Shown here: positions 9,501 to 17,270 of the stretch, in pieces | Layout of the letters: every line of letters begins with the position of its first letter | Position numbering within the stretch: the stretch's first letter is position 1 | From: Phycisphaerae bacterium | GTDB lineage: Bacteria > Planctomycetota > Phycisphaerae > UBA1845 > UTPLA1 | DNA: 58,560 nt | Assembly: GCA_030432035.1 (NCBI GenBank) | Contig: JAUIHO010000002.1 | Location: 1 to 58,560, forward strand | Reading direction: 5' to 3' | The notes under the pieces: generated by a model | Databases searched by the model: none | The model's input: the letters and a program-made list of their open reading frames with translations, nothing else | What the model was told of the DNA's origin: nothing | Translations under genes and position numbers: made by a program

Positions 9501-10235
9501 ATCAATCCGATTTTCTATCACGTTGTGTCCGCCGAAGGTAATGTGGATCTCGGTGTTAATGATCTGGAGTTACCACTAGATACGCCGCCGCAAGGTGGCA
9601 AGGGCGGCGGCAAGCTCACGCTGAAAAATGCAAAGATCGAACCCGGTGGCGTCCTCGGTGAATTGGTGCAAATGGGCGTCGCCATGCAGACCGGGCAGAA
9701 GATCACCGTCCGGCTCGAAGGTGCCGATTTCGAGGTACGCGACGGTCGGATTCACTATCGCGATTTCGCCCTGATCTTTCCGCCGGATTTTGATTTGCGT
9801 TTCAAGGGATCGGTCGGCCTCAACGATTCGTTGGATTTAATCGTGTCGATTCCGATACGTCCGGAGGTTCTCGCGCGGCTCGGCATCAAGGGGCCCGTCG
9901 TTGAGTATGCGAAGTTGCTTGCAGGTACGCGCATCGACGTGCCGATGGTCGGAACGCGCGAAAATCCGAAGCTCGACTTCTCCAAGGTCGATACCGACGG
10001 TCTGATGAAAGACATCCTCAAAGGTGGTGCCGGCAAGTCGGCGCGCGACCTGATTCAGGGTGCCATCCCCGGTATCGGTGGGAAGGGCGACTCCGGGGCG
10101 AAGGGTGCTGACGGTAAGGAAGCCGGCGGTTCCAAAGGCAAATCGGGTCGCGGCAAAAAAGGCGACGGCAAGAAGGACGGCGAAAAGAAAAAGAAGAAGG
10201 GCATTACGGACATCATCCCCGGAATCGGTGGTTAA
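6585..10235 (+). CDS. Large AsmA-like membrane-anchored protein
   Basis: The 1216-residue protein has a basic N-terminus and one membrane span ('RRLLLLGVFLFVGLLGLVAAAPWIA', about residues 30-55). About 1100 residues of repetitive beta-strand-rich sequence follow, of the kind found in AsmA/TamB/DUF748 proteins ('FDLRFKGSVGLNDSLDLIVSIPI', 'GGKLTLKNAKIEPG'). Members of this superfamily bridge the periplasm and move phospholipids between the inner and outer membranes. The tail is unusual: 'GAIPGIGG', then a Gly/Lys/Asp-rich stretch of about 45 residues including 'EKKKKKG', then 'DIIPGIGG' at the very end. The ATG at 6585 is preferred over an upstream in-frame ATG at 6396 because AAAGG lies 7 bases before it and the membrane anchor then starts at a normal distance. 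Confidence 0.82.
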   Translation: MSASSEPQQPAVGNTPKQNESSTQKRKPRWGRRLLLLGVFLFVGLLGLVAAAPWIASQPQARGTILGYVNDAIPGQLTCDDFSLSWFSPIHINGLQIKDDQQRDVLQARSISLGAGLAGIARAPTRFAELKIEDPDVMMYMDEGDQPSLVRAFVKPDTKAKLKEAADEADIEADELPEIVGRIVLTNGRVRVFPREGKQHAINDINVDVDLRSLNAIKGTLGFVMEGGAISAKANVDNLAPNGTLNACEASGKLTVNTDGELDVGAILAILMPEKPITGKAKLNIDADFRPDGSNGKITAQVRGLQMPERGGKPLDVDLNSDVDLKGTMLAAKLNLSGTPGTVQVALDADTNQPMPDLDGDRILGAILGGKSIALPEFALDATSTIDIARIDEALPGILEFDSDVALTSGTVDVSKIEIRGGKSPSVAANAKVSNAALRSGTQTNSLAPMDFALAANLPDGSGVKLDQLDLTTGFATVKASGDPNALQCNVDGDLSQVQREMARFMELGEAQLSGRVTADINLQRQSDERFTVSTTVNATQARVVTGDTTLNLNQGMIEQGGALTMKDGVPSTYRAENIYVDLDKQVVLSGKGGYGFDKKSFDADLDLEKGDLGFVAQRAGALGMPDLARFAGQVTGKLTVTGDATPSLTTSGNLNAVGLMADGKPVVQNQLAVNWKDVAYEDGGKRLRAAMAKIESAEIRADVTNADVDLGSSNSASGKVNIDADLQAVFATVGRLGDMVKPPAIAGQLKMNGDIAKAGDALQFAATGAIEQLAVGEGPSAVREPRVGLKLDAKVDPQKSTLTLGNNELTSGLLSAKLTGDLKDYSGAMNADLSGEYSTEWAAITKLIQELSPSTAKLVSIQGGSRSKISLKGPLNKPSDKPSFKAADAAFAVGWDAADIMGIDLSQAKIDVKLNQGELAVQSTRIAAAQGSINLNARYNLEQSLLRMPGKTAVLDGVVLTPELARELLSRINPIFYHVVSAEGNVDLGVNDLELPLDTPPQGGKGGGKLTLKNAKIEPGGVLGELVQMGVAMQTGQKITVRLEGADFEVRDGRIHYRDFALIFPPDFDLRFKGSVGLNDSLDLIVSIPIRPEVLARLGIKGPVVEYAKLLAGTRIDVPMVGTRENPKLDFSKVDTDGLMKDILKGGAGKSARDLIQGAIPGIGGKGDSGAKGADGKEAGGSKGKSGRGKKGDGKKDGEKKKKKGITDIIPGIGG

Positions 10236-10708
10236 CTGACTTGGACCGAGGCGCGACCAACATTCGGCAATCCCGAATCGGTGAGATGACAACATTGAGA
10301 TAGTGGTTGCAAATAGACCAATGTTGGTGTAACCGCCTTCCGTAATCGCTCAATCTTAGATTGGTAGCGGCGTAAGTCATGTCTCTTACTACCCGTTTGA
10401 ATAATGCGATTCGGTCGTTTTGCGATCTATTCGATTAATCCCGAATAATCCCGTTTCTTAAGCTCAATCGACGAATTCTGCGTGCTTACGCCGCCTGCTA
10501 CACCTGAATTGGTGTATGTTGGCGGCATTTTATCATGAGATCTTCCAGTTTCTCTGGAACTTTTCCATAGGCTTTTCGTTAATATATAGCCCGTTCGTAT
10601 GGTTACGATTATTCAACCTGTTTCAGGTATAGGGGCCTGTGGGGCTGGATGCGAGCGAGGTGATTTTGACGCGGCGTAAAAGCGGGGCGTGCGTCAGCAA
10701 GCTGGTAT
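10236..10708. other. AT-rich leader region with hairpins
   Basis: No gene was seen in these 470 bases, which are clearly richer in A and T than the flanking genes. A compound hairpin lies at about 10489-10526: GCCGCC pairs with GGCGGC and, inside, TACACC pairs with GGTGTA around 'tgaatt'. Shorter palindromes follow (TTCCAG...CTGGAA near 10540, ACCTG-ttt-CAGGT near 10618). An AT-rich 'TTAATATATAG' near 10579 could be part of a promoter. The region probably holds the control signals of the histidine kinase operon. Confidence 0.5.
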
Positions 10709-13700
10709 TTGAATAACGTGGAAGAGCTTGTCTCAAACAGCAGCCAGACTTTAGCAACACTGAAGATTGTCCTTCAGCATTGGACGAGTGCTGCGGCAGT
10801 GGTACGCGCCGATGGTTTGGTGGTTCTTAGAACCGACGCTTGGGATCGCTCTAGACTTGGGGATTTGGATGCCTTTCATTTGGTTCGTGACTCAGGTGGA
10901 GATTCGACTGGCGGAACGGTTTGTCTTCATGATGCATTGCATCAGCACGATATCCAATGGTTTCTCGAAGGCTCGCGACAATCTGTTTCCATCGCACCGA
11001 TTCCGATCGAAGGCGAACACGAACATTATCTTGTAACGATTAAGGAAGACGGGCAACGTGATGTCGCCGGAGGGCGGTTAAACGTCGCGCTCGATTCGAT
11101 GCGCGGCGGGTTGTGGGATTGGGTGCGCGATGGTGACGACTTTCGCATTTATCGATCGGCTCGCATTTGCGAGATTCTGGGAATTGAAGGTTACGTCACC
11201 GATGGCACGCGCGACGAGTGGGTCGATCGGATTCATCCCGACGATCGCGACGATGTCGTTGCAAAGGTCGAAGCAAACTTTAAAGGCGAAACGCCGATCT
11301 ACATCGCGGACTATCGCATTCAAGCCGCGAACGGGGATTGGATTTTCATCCATGATCACGGTCGCGTTATCGAACGCCACCCGGATGGCACGCCGCGACG
11401 TTGGGTCGGCATTTGCGCTGACGTCACGGATATGGTGCAGCTTCAGCAAACCGCGCAGGGTTACAAAGCGCAACTGGAACTCGCCCTAAACAGCTTCAAG
11501 TTGGAATTGTGGGAATACGACGCTGACAGACGAATGGTCTATCTGTCACCACAAATGGCCCGGCGCTTCGGGTTTATCGAATCGCCCTGTCTAAAACCAG
11601 TCGATGAAATCGTCCCGTTGATTGAGCCCTCAGATTTAGATGGCGTACGTATCGCATTTACCGAGTTTCTGAACGGCAAAGAGACGTTTGATGCCGAAGC
11701 GCGTATCGGTCTGCCGGGCAATCGTCGGTGGTGCCGAATCAGCGCGTCGCGCAACACGATCAGAGATGACGGCGCGCTCTGGGTCGCAGGTGCAGTGCAG
11801 GATATTCACGCCCGCAAACGATATGAATTTGGCCTCATCGATGGCGAGGCGCAGTTCCGTCGTATGGCCGACGCGGCGCCGGTCTTTATCTGGCTCGGCG
11901 ATCAACGCACTGGCGATTGTAACTTTGTGAATCGGCATTGGCTCAAGGAAACAGGTATTGCAATCTCGCATTTGCTTTCCGACGGTTGGCTAGATTGGGT
12001 GCACGAGGCGGATCGTAAAAAAGTTATGGAAGCCATCGAGCGCGTCTGTCGTCGGTCAAACAGTGAAGATATCGATTTTCGATTGCTAACCGAACGCCAA
12101 ATCTATGCCCATGCCGTTGGAAGGATCTCGATTCGATACGACGCGCTGAGCGAGCCGATCGGCATTCTTATGATCCTTGTGGACGCGACACCTGTGAAGG
12201 TGGCCGAAGCGAGGCTAGGGCTTGCTCTCGATGCCGCTCAGGCGGGATTGTGGGATTGGCGCATTAAAGACGATCTCGTCTTCACGATCCCGCGCACGCA
12301 CTTGATGCTGGGTGAGCCGATTCCGGATGGCCCCGTCGATCTCGAGTGGTTCACGAGTCGCGTTCATGCGGATGATCGCGAACGCGTTCTTGCCGAAGTA
12401 TTGCGTGCCCATGCCGATCCGGGTTACGAATACCGAGTTACGTTTCGTTTTCAACACCACGATGGTTCTTACCACTGGATCGAAAGTACGGGCCGCGTGA
12501 CCGAACGCGATAAAGACGGCAATCCGCTTCGTATGATCGGTCTGCACATCGATATCAACGAACTCAAGCAGACCGAGTTTAAATTATCGAAAGCCATCGA
12601 CGATCTCTCGATCACGCGCTCGCGCCTGCAGGATATGCTCGAACACGCGCCAGCGTCGGTGGCCATGTTGGACCGGGATATGTGCTATCTCGTGGCCAGC
12701 CAACGATGGAAGGAAGATTACGATCTCGTCCAGACGCCGATCATCGGACGCTGCCATTACGATGTTTTTCCGGAGATTGGCGAAGAATGGAAAGCCATCC
12801 ACCAAGAGTGTTTAAAAGGTGCCGTGCGTCGCTGCGAAGAAGACCGATTCGTTCGTTTAAACGGAGCCGTTCAATACCTGCGCTGGGAGGTTCGCCCTTG
12901 GTACGATCGCGCAACCGGTGAAATCGGTGGTATCGCGATGTACACGGAAGACATTTCGGCTCGCAAATTGGCCGAAAAACTCGTGCACGACGCTTATGCG
13001 CAAGAATCGGCAATCTTCAGCGCGTGCCGCGACCCGCTTCTCATGGTTGGCGCTGACGGGAACATTAAGAAGGTCAGCGATACGGTCGAACAAGTCTTCG
13101 GCTGCGGCAAGTCTGACATCATCGGAACGCCCGTTGTTCAATTATTTGAGGATCTTGCACCGCGACTTAAGAGTCATCCAGACGGCAGTCTCGACGAATC
13201 GCATCTCTTGGGCATTGCTGGTCGTCCATTTGAAGTCACCATTCTGAATCGAGGTGGTCGATCGATTGCGGGCGAAGTGAACATCAGCCCAGTGCAATTA
13301 CCGGGTTCCGACTCGATTCAATTCGTCGCCAGCGTGCGGGATATTTCCGACCGCAAGCGCATCGAATCCGAGCGCGAGCAGCAAGTTGCCGACATGTCGC
13401 ATCTGTCTCGGCTGGCAGTGGTCGATTTGATGGGAATCGAGTTGGCGCACGAATTTCGTCAGCCATTGGGTGCAATCCGCAACTATGTCTATTCGGCTCG
13501 ATTGAAAATGAAGAAAAACGCCGAGGCGAGCCACGTCATAGGGCCGTTTCTCGATGAGATTGAGACAGCAGTTACTCATATGACCTCGCTGATCGAGTCG
13601 ATTCGTCAATTCGGTAAGAAGCCGGAAAAGGAGCACCGCGAAGTTGCTGTAGAGTCGATAATTGACGGTGCATTGAATCTCGCCCAAACCCGACTTCGCA

Positions 13701-14098
13701 GCATTGGAGTTCGGCCGCAACGAAAAATTGCAGCGGTAAGCGACCGAGTGCAGGGCGACATCGTGCAATTACAACAAATTGTATTAAACCTGATTTTGAA
13801 CGCAGCGGACGCTATGGAGGAAATTGACCCGTCTCAGCGCGAATTGCGTATTTACGCGGAGCCATCCGGGGGTAAGATGGTCAAGCTGTCGGTTTGCGAT
13901 AGCGGACGGGGGGTCGATCCTGCCATTGCGGAGAGTTTGTTTGAACCATTCCAATCCACTAATCCATCGAGCTTAGGAATGGGGCTATCGATTAGTAAAC
14001 AACTTGCAGAGGCACACGGCGGGGACCTCCTGCTTGAACGTGGTAAGCCAACCACGTTTGCGCTATACCTGCCGGTTGCATCGGGGGCCGACGAGTAA
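10709..14098 (+). CDS. Multi-PAS sensor histidine kinase
   Basis: The product of about 1129 residues has a chain of roughly six PAS domains from about 20 to 895. The clearest are at 120-245 ('WDWVRDGDDFRIY...WIHDHGRVIERHPDGTPRRWVGI'-like) and 500-625 ('AGLWDWRIKDDLVF'). A dimerisation domain follows with H914 in 'ELAHEFRQPLGAI'. The ATPase domain ends the protein ('LNLILNAADAMEE', 'VCDSGRGVDP', 'LGMGLSISKQLAEAHGG'). No membrane span is evident, so it is probably a cytoplasmic sensor of redox, oxygen or ligand state through its PAS domains. The start is uncertain: TTG at 10709 or GTG at 10718, with no strong ribosome site. Its stop overlaps the next gene by one base, which fixes the regulator as its partner. 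Confidence 0.9.
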   Translation: MNNVEELVSNSSQTLATLKIVLQHWTSAAAVVRADGLVVLRTDAWDRSRLGDLDAFHLVRDSGGDSTGGTVCLHDALHQHDIQWFLEGSRQSVSIAPIPIEGEHEHYLVTIKEDGQRDVAGGRLNVALDSMRGGLWDWVRDGDDFRIYRSARICEILGIEGYVTDGTRDEWVDRIHPDDRDDVVAKVEANFKGETPIYIADYRIQAANGDWIFIHDHGRVIERHPDGTPRRWVGICADVTDMVQLQQTAQGYKAQLELALNSFKLELWEYDADRRMVYLSPQMARRFGFIESPCLKPVDEIVPLIEPSDLDGVRIAFTEFLNGKETFDAEARIGLPGNRRWCRISASRNTIRDDGALWVAGAVQDIHARKRYEFGLIDGEAQFRRMADAAPVFIWLGDQRTGDCNFVNRHWLKETGIAISHLLSDGWLDWVHEADRKKVMEAIERVCRRSNSEDIDFRLLTERQIYAHAVGRISIRYDALSEPIGILMILVDATPVKVAEARLGLALDAAQAGLWDWRIKDDLVFTIPRTHLMLGEPIPDGPVDLEWFTSRVHADDRERVLAEVLRAHADPGYEYRVTFRFQHHDGSYHWIESTGRVTERDKDGNPLRMIGLHIDINELKQTEFKLSKAIDDLSITRSRLQDMLEHAPASVAMLDRDMCYLVASQRWKEDYDLVQTPIIGRCHYDVFPEIGEEWKAIHQECLKGAVRRCEEDRFVRLNGAVQYLRWEVRPWYDRATGEIGGIAMYTEDISARKLAEKLVHDAYAQESAIFSACRDPLLMVGADGNIKKVSDTVEQVFGCGKSDIIGTPVVQLFEDLAPRLKSHPDGSLDESHLLGIAGRPFEVTILNRGGRSIAGEVNISPVQLPGSDSIQFVASVRDISDRKRIESEREQQVADMSHLSRLAVVDLMGIELAHEFRQPLGAIRNYVYSARLKMKKNAEASHVIGPFLDEIETAVTHMTSLIESIRQFGKKPEKEHREVAVESIIDGALNLAQTRLRSIGVRPQRKIAAVSDRVQGDIVQLQQIVLNLILNAADAMEEIDPSQRELRIYAEPSGGKMVKLSVCDSGRGVDPAIAESLFEPFQSTNPSSLGMGLSISKQLAEAHGGDLLLERGKPTTFALYLPVASGADE

Positions 14099-14712
14099 TG
14101 GGTACGATGCCGGATAAACCCAATAAGCAGGTCGTCTATATCATTGACGACGATGATGACTTTCGCAGGTCGCTTAAGACGCTGCTGCAAACGGCCGATT
14201 TTCAGGTGCGGGAATTCGAATCCGCAGAAGCGTATCTCGAAGCGGAAATGAAGGAAGATTGCGGGTGCATCATTCTCGATCTGCGTATGCCGGGCATAGG
14301 CGGAAAGGTCTTGCAGCGGCAACTTTTCCAAAATGGCGACCGTACGCCGATCATTCTCGTCACGGCTTATGCGTCGGTGCCGGTCGCAGTGGAAGCGATG
14401 AAAACAGGGGCAGTCACGGTACTCGAAAAGCCGTTTGATCCACCCGTCTTGCTCGAAGCGGTGGCGAAGTCCCTCGAAAACGGGCCGGTGTCCGTGCGAC
14501 CGCTAAACTGGGATGAGGTTACCGAAAAATATTCCTTGAGCCCGCGGCAGGTCGAGATTGCCAAGCTTATTTGCGATTCCCTTTCCAACGATCAAATCGC
14601 CGAAAAACTCGGCATTACTCCCAACACGGTCCGGATGCACATTAAGCTTCTCTATGAGAAAATGGGTGTAAAAGACCGGGTGGGCGTGGCCATGCGGCTT
14701 TTGCAGCGGTGA
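14098..14712 (+). CDS. FixJ-type response regulator
   Basis: The 204-residue protein has a receiver domain at about 10-130 with the acidic pocket 'IDDDDD', phosphoacceptor D61 in 'IILDLRMPG', the Thr/Ser switch in 'VTAYAS' and Lys in 'LEKPFDP'. A LuxR-type DNA-binding domain follows ('LSPRQVEIAKLICDSLSNDQIAEKLGITPNTVRMHIKLLYEKMGV'). The full layout is that of FixJ/TodT regulators, which pair with PAS-containing kinases. It starts one base inside the kinase stop, so the two are a single two-component unit. Targets are unknown. The candidate small RNA 130 bases downstream is one possible target. Confidence 0.93.
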   Translation: MGTMPDKPNKQVVYIIDDDDDFRRSLKTLLQTADFQVREFESAEAYLEAEMKEDCGCIILDLRMPGIGGKVLQRQLFQNGDRTPIILVTAYASVPVAVEAMKTGAVTVLEKPFDPPVLLEAVAKSLENGPVSVRPLNWDEVTEKYSLSPRQVEIAKLICDSLSNDQIAEKLGITPNTVRMHIKLLYEKMGVKDRVGVAMRLLQR

Positions 14713-14812
14713 AGGGCCTGTGATTATTTGCCGTAACCTCGGCTGTTAAGTTAGGGGAATCCGGCGGGGCGATAGGGTCGGCGTAAACACTCACAATTAT
14801 TTTTCTTTACCC

Positions 14813-14841
14813 TTGATTTCCAATTACTCGCGGCTTACTGT
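14813..14841 (+). promoter_or_regulatory. Sigma-70-type promoter of the candidate small RNA
   Basis: TTGATT at 14813-14818 and TACTGT at 14836-14841 are separated by an ideal 17-base spacer. The start would lie at about 14848, exactly where a 13-base-pair stem begins. Confidence 0.55.
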
Positions 14842-14846
14842 CTTGG

Positions 14847-14944
14847 TGTAGCTCCCAACGTGAGACTTCCTTTCCTTTCTCTACTCTCCGGCCCGAGAGT
14901 TGGGAGCTACATAAAAGCCACGCCGATATCGGCGTGGTTTTTTT
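14847..14944 (+). ncRNA. Candidate small RNA with C/U-rich loop and intrinsic terminator
   Basis: A perfect 13-base-pair inverted repeat (TGTAGCTCCCAAC at 14847-14859 with its complement at 14899-14911) encloses a 39-base loop. The loop contains the pyrimidine run CTTCCTTTCCTTTCTC, complementary to AAGGAAAGG-type ribosome binding sites. Three bases after the stem comes a 20-base perfect palindrome (14918-14937) and seven T residues, a textbook intrinsic terminator. With the promoter just upstream this gives a transcript of about 97 bases with no convincing open frame. Small RNAs that expose C/U-rich loops to mask Shine-Dalgarno sites are known in other bacteria. The same role here is an inference. 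No known RNA family was recognised. Confidence 0.55.
14914..14944 (+). terminator. Intrinsic terminator of the candidate small RNA
   Basis: The palindrome CCACGCCGATATCGGCGTGG at 14918-14937 is flanked by AAAAG before it and T7 after it. It could act in both directions, but the long T run favours the plus strand. Confidence 0.85.
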
Positions 14945-15139
14945 ATTGCCCGTCAAAGTAAATGGCCCGGTTTCTCCGGATTGTCGGCCCAATCAGTATG
15001 AAGCCATGCTCATCTCGAATTAGCCTCGAATTGAATCCGGTTTTCCAACTCACTACAATCGAGCTAACCTCAGCCGCCATCTACGGTTGCGGGTTGTTTA
15101 GTTGTTTGGTGCCGATTATTCGGAAGGTGTTGTGATTTA

Positions 15140-16465
15140 ATGGTCGAACTGCCCCAACTGGCCAGCGAGAAAAAAGAAACCGAAATCGGTAGCCATTTCG
15201 TCTCGAATTACCCGCCGTTTTCGGTTTGGTCTGCCGAGCATGTGGCCGAAGTCGAGGACAAACTCGACGCCGGGCCGTTTCCCGATACGCCGCTCGGGCT
15301 TTATATGCACATCCCGTTTTGCCGCAAGCGTTGCCGGTTTTGTTACTTCCGCGTCTTCACGGATAAGAACGGCAGCGAAGTCGACATTTACATGGATGCG
15401 CTTGCCCGCGAAGTCGACTTCTATCACGGTCGGCCGGGTTTGGCAGGGCGACAATTCGAGTTCGTCTACTTCGGCGGTGGTACGCCGTCTTTCCTGAGTA
15501 GCCAACAGCTCTTGCGTCTGATCGAACGCATTAACGAAAAGTGGACCTGGGACGCTGCACGCGAAGTTACCTTCGAATGCGAGCCGGGCACGCTCAAACA
15601 TAGCAAACTCAAAACGATCAAAGAAATCGGCGTTACGAGGCTGAGCCTTGGCGTCGAACATTTCGACGACGAAATCCTCGAACTAAACGGTCGCGCTCAT
15701 AAGTCGCCTGAAGTCTTTCAGGCATACGAGTGGGCACGCGAGATCGGCTTCCCACAGATCAATATCGACCTGATCGCCGGCATGGTCGGCGAGACCGAAG
15801 ACAAGTGGAAGATGGCTGTCGATAAGGCGCTCGCGATGGAGCCAGACTGCGTGACCATCTACCAGATGGAAATGCCACACAACACGGTCATTTCGCGCGA
15901 GTCCAAGTCCGATGGCAAACCCGTGCCGATCGCCGATTGGCCTACGAAGCAGCGTTGGGTGAATTACGCCTTCGAACAGTTCATCGCTCAGGGCTACCAA
16001 GTATCCAGCGCTTACACGCTCGTGAAACCCTCCGAACATAGCGGCTTTGTGTATCGCGATTCGCTCTGGTATGGTGCCGATCTCATCGGTACCGGTGTGG
16101 CGTCGTTCGGCCACTTTCAGGGTATGCACTATCAAAACTTGGATGGCTGGGATGATTACGTGGGCCGCCTGCAGGAAGGGCGGTCGCCGATCAACCGCGC
16201 CTTGCCGATTTCGCCGAGGCAACAACTCATTCGCGAGATGATTTTGCAGTTGAAGACGGGCAAGATCGACGCGGGTTACTTCAGAAACAAATTCGGTGAA
16301 GAGATCACGCAGGTGTTTGCCGAACCGTTCGCGTCGTTGCAAGATGATGGCTATTGCGAGATCGAGGGCGACCGCATCGCACTGACGCGTGCCGGTTTGC
16401 TCAATGTCGATCCGCTGTTGCATCGATTTTTTGAGGACGCGTTTCGCGATATTCGGTACACTTAA
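15140..16465 (+). CDS. HemN/HemW-like radical SAM enzyme
   Basis: The 441-residue protein has the radical SAM cluster motif C61-x3-C65-x2-C68 inside 'HIPFCRKRCRFCYF', the SAM-binding 'FGGGTPSFLS' and the downstream 'LGVEHFDDEILELNGR' and 'NIDLIAGMVGE' segments of the coproporphyrinogen-III-oxidase-like family. The C-terminal HemN-type domain is present ('LIREMILQLKTGKIDAGYFRNKFG'). Many members of this family are not heme enzymes but methylases or cyclases in secondary pathways. Here the next gene begins 6 bases after the stop and encodes a chorismate-lyase-like protein, which speaks for a role outside heme synthesis. No other heme gene is in the window. GGAAGGTG lies about 11 bases before the ATG. 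Confidence 0.85.
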   Translation: MVELPQLASEKKETEIGSHFVSNYPPFSVWSAEHVAEVEDKLDAGPFPDTPLGLYMHIPFCRKRCRFCYFRVFTDKNGSEVDIYMDALAREVDFYHGRPGLAGRQFEFVYFGGGTPSFLSSQQLLRLIERINEKWTWDAAREVTFECEPGTLKHSKLKTIKEIGVTRLSLGVEHFDDEILELNGRAHKSPEVFQAYEWAREIGFPQINIDLIAGMVGETEDKWKMAVDKALAMEPDCVTIYQMEMPHNTVISRESKSDGKPVPIADWPTKQRWVNYAFEQFIAQGYQVSSAYTLVKPSEHSGFVYRDSLWYGADLIGTGVASFGHFQGMHYQNLDGWDDYVGRLQEGRSPINRALPISPRQQLIREMILQLKTGKIDAGYFRNKFGEEITQVFAEPFASLQDDGYCEIEGDRIALTRAGLLNVDPLLHRFFEDAFRDIRYT

Positions 16466-16470
16466 ACGCC

Positions 16471-17046
16471 ATGACGCTCAACGTTCATACCACCACTGAC
16501 CCGCGTGCGGCGCTGGCATCGCTGGCGGCCATCTTCTTCGGCCCCGGCATTTCGGAAGAGCCCGATCTGCTTTCCGAAAAGGAGTTACCCGAGCCCTATA
16601 AGCGTTTGCTCGCGCACGATCGTCACATGACGACCAGCCTGGAAGATTACCACGGCTATCCGGTTCAGCTCGAAGTACTCGAAACACGCGAAGATGGCGA
16701 CCAGTATCGTCGCAAAATCCTGCTGACGTCCGGCCCCGGGCGACACGTTGTCGAAGTCGGCGTGGTTCGCATCAACCTTGCCTATACTTCCGACGACGTG
16801 CGCGATGAGATCGTCAATAAGAAAGCGCCGTTGGGAGATATTCTGATTCGCCACGACGTGTTGCGAGAAATCGAGCCCAAGTGGTTCTTCCGTTTCAAAG
16901 GTCCGCCGGCATTGAAGGGCGCGTTTGATCGCGCCTTGCCAGAGCCCGTCTTTGGGCGCGTGGGCGTGATTCATTGTAACGGCGAACCGGCGATCGAATT
17001 GTTGGAAGTTGTGGCAAGCGACAAGGCGGTCGAAACGAGCTTTTAA
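16471..17046 (+). CDS. Chorismate-lyase-like protein (UbiC/DUF98 fold)
   Basis: The 191-residue protein shows the pattern of the chorismate pyruvate-lyase/DUF98 family: 'YPVQLEVLETREDGDQYRRKILLTSG', then 'VVEVGVVRINLAYTSDDVRDEIVNKKAPLGDILIRHDV' with the conserved PLG, and a C-terminal 'FGRVGVIHCNGEPAIELLEVV'. Family members split chorismate into 4-hydroxybenzoate and pyruvate. The match is based on remembered motifs and is moderate, and the exact catalytic residues could not be confirmed by eye. Its position 6 bases behind the radical SAM gene and before a halogenase-like flavoenzyme fits an aromatic biosynthetic route. Confidence 0.65.
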   Translation: MTLNVHTTTDPRAALASLAAIFFGPGISEEPDLLSEKELPEPYKRLLAHDRHMTTSLEDYHGYPVQLEVLETREDGDQYRRKILLTSGPGRHVVEVGVVRINLAYTSDDVRDEIVNKKAPLGDILIRHDVLREIEPKWFFRFKGPPALKGAFDRALPEPVFGRVGVIHCNGEPAIELLEVVASDKAVETSF

Positions 17047-17270
17047 AAGTTCGTCGCGCGACTGTGCGTGCAGATAGGCTCGTAATTGCGTTGTGCACTA
17101 AGCCGCGGTGACGGTTGATGCCCGGATTGATCGAGTCCGCAACCGTAGCGGAATCGTCAAACGTAAGGCGCGTCAAGTCGCCACCCAATTGCAGATGAAG
17201 TCGCCAAAACACGTTGCGATTTACGCTAGTTACACAAAAGAAACATTCAGCGAGTATCCAGACCTAGATC

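Larger units (their letters stand above)
14713..15139. other. Intergenic region carrying the candidate small RNA
   Basis: No protein gene was seen in these 430 bases. The region contains a complete-looking small transcription unit on the plus strand: promoter 14813-14841, structured body 14847-14911 and terminator 14914-14944, each listed separately. The remaining sequence up to the radical SAM gene shows no strong structure. Confidence 0.6.

Noticed and set aside
15683-16423. 246-codon minus-strand frame inside the radical SAM gene
   Set aside because: Antisense shadow caused by codon bias; the plus strand has a complete radical SAM protein with its cluster motif.
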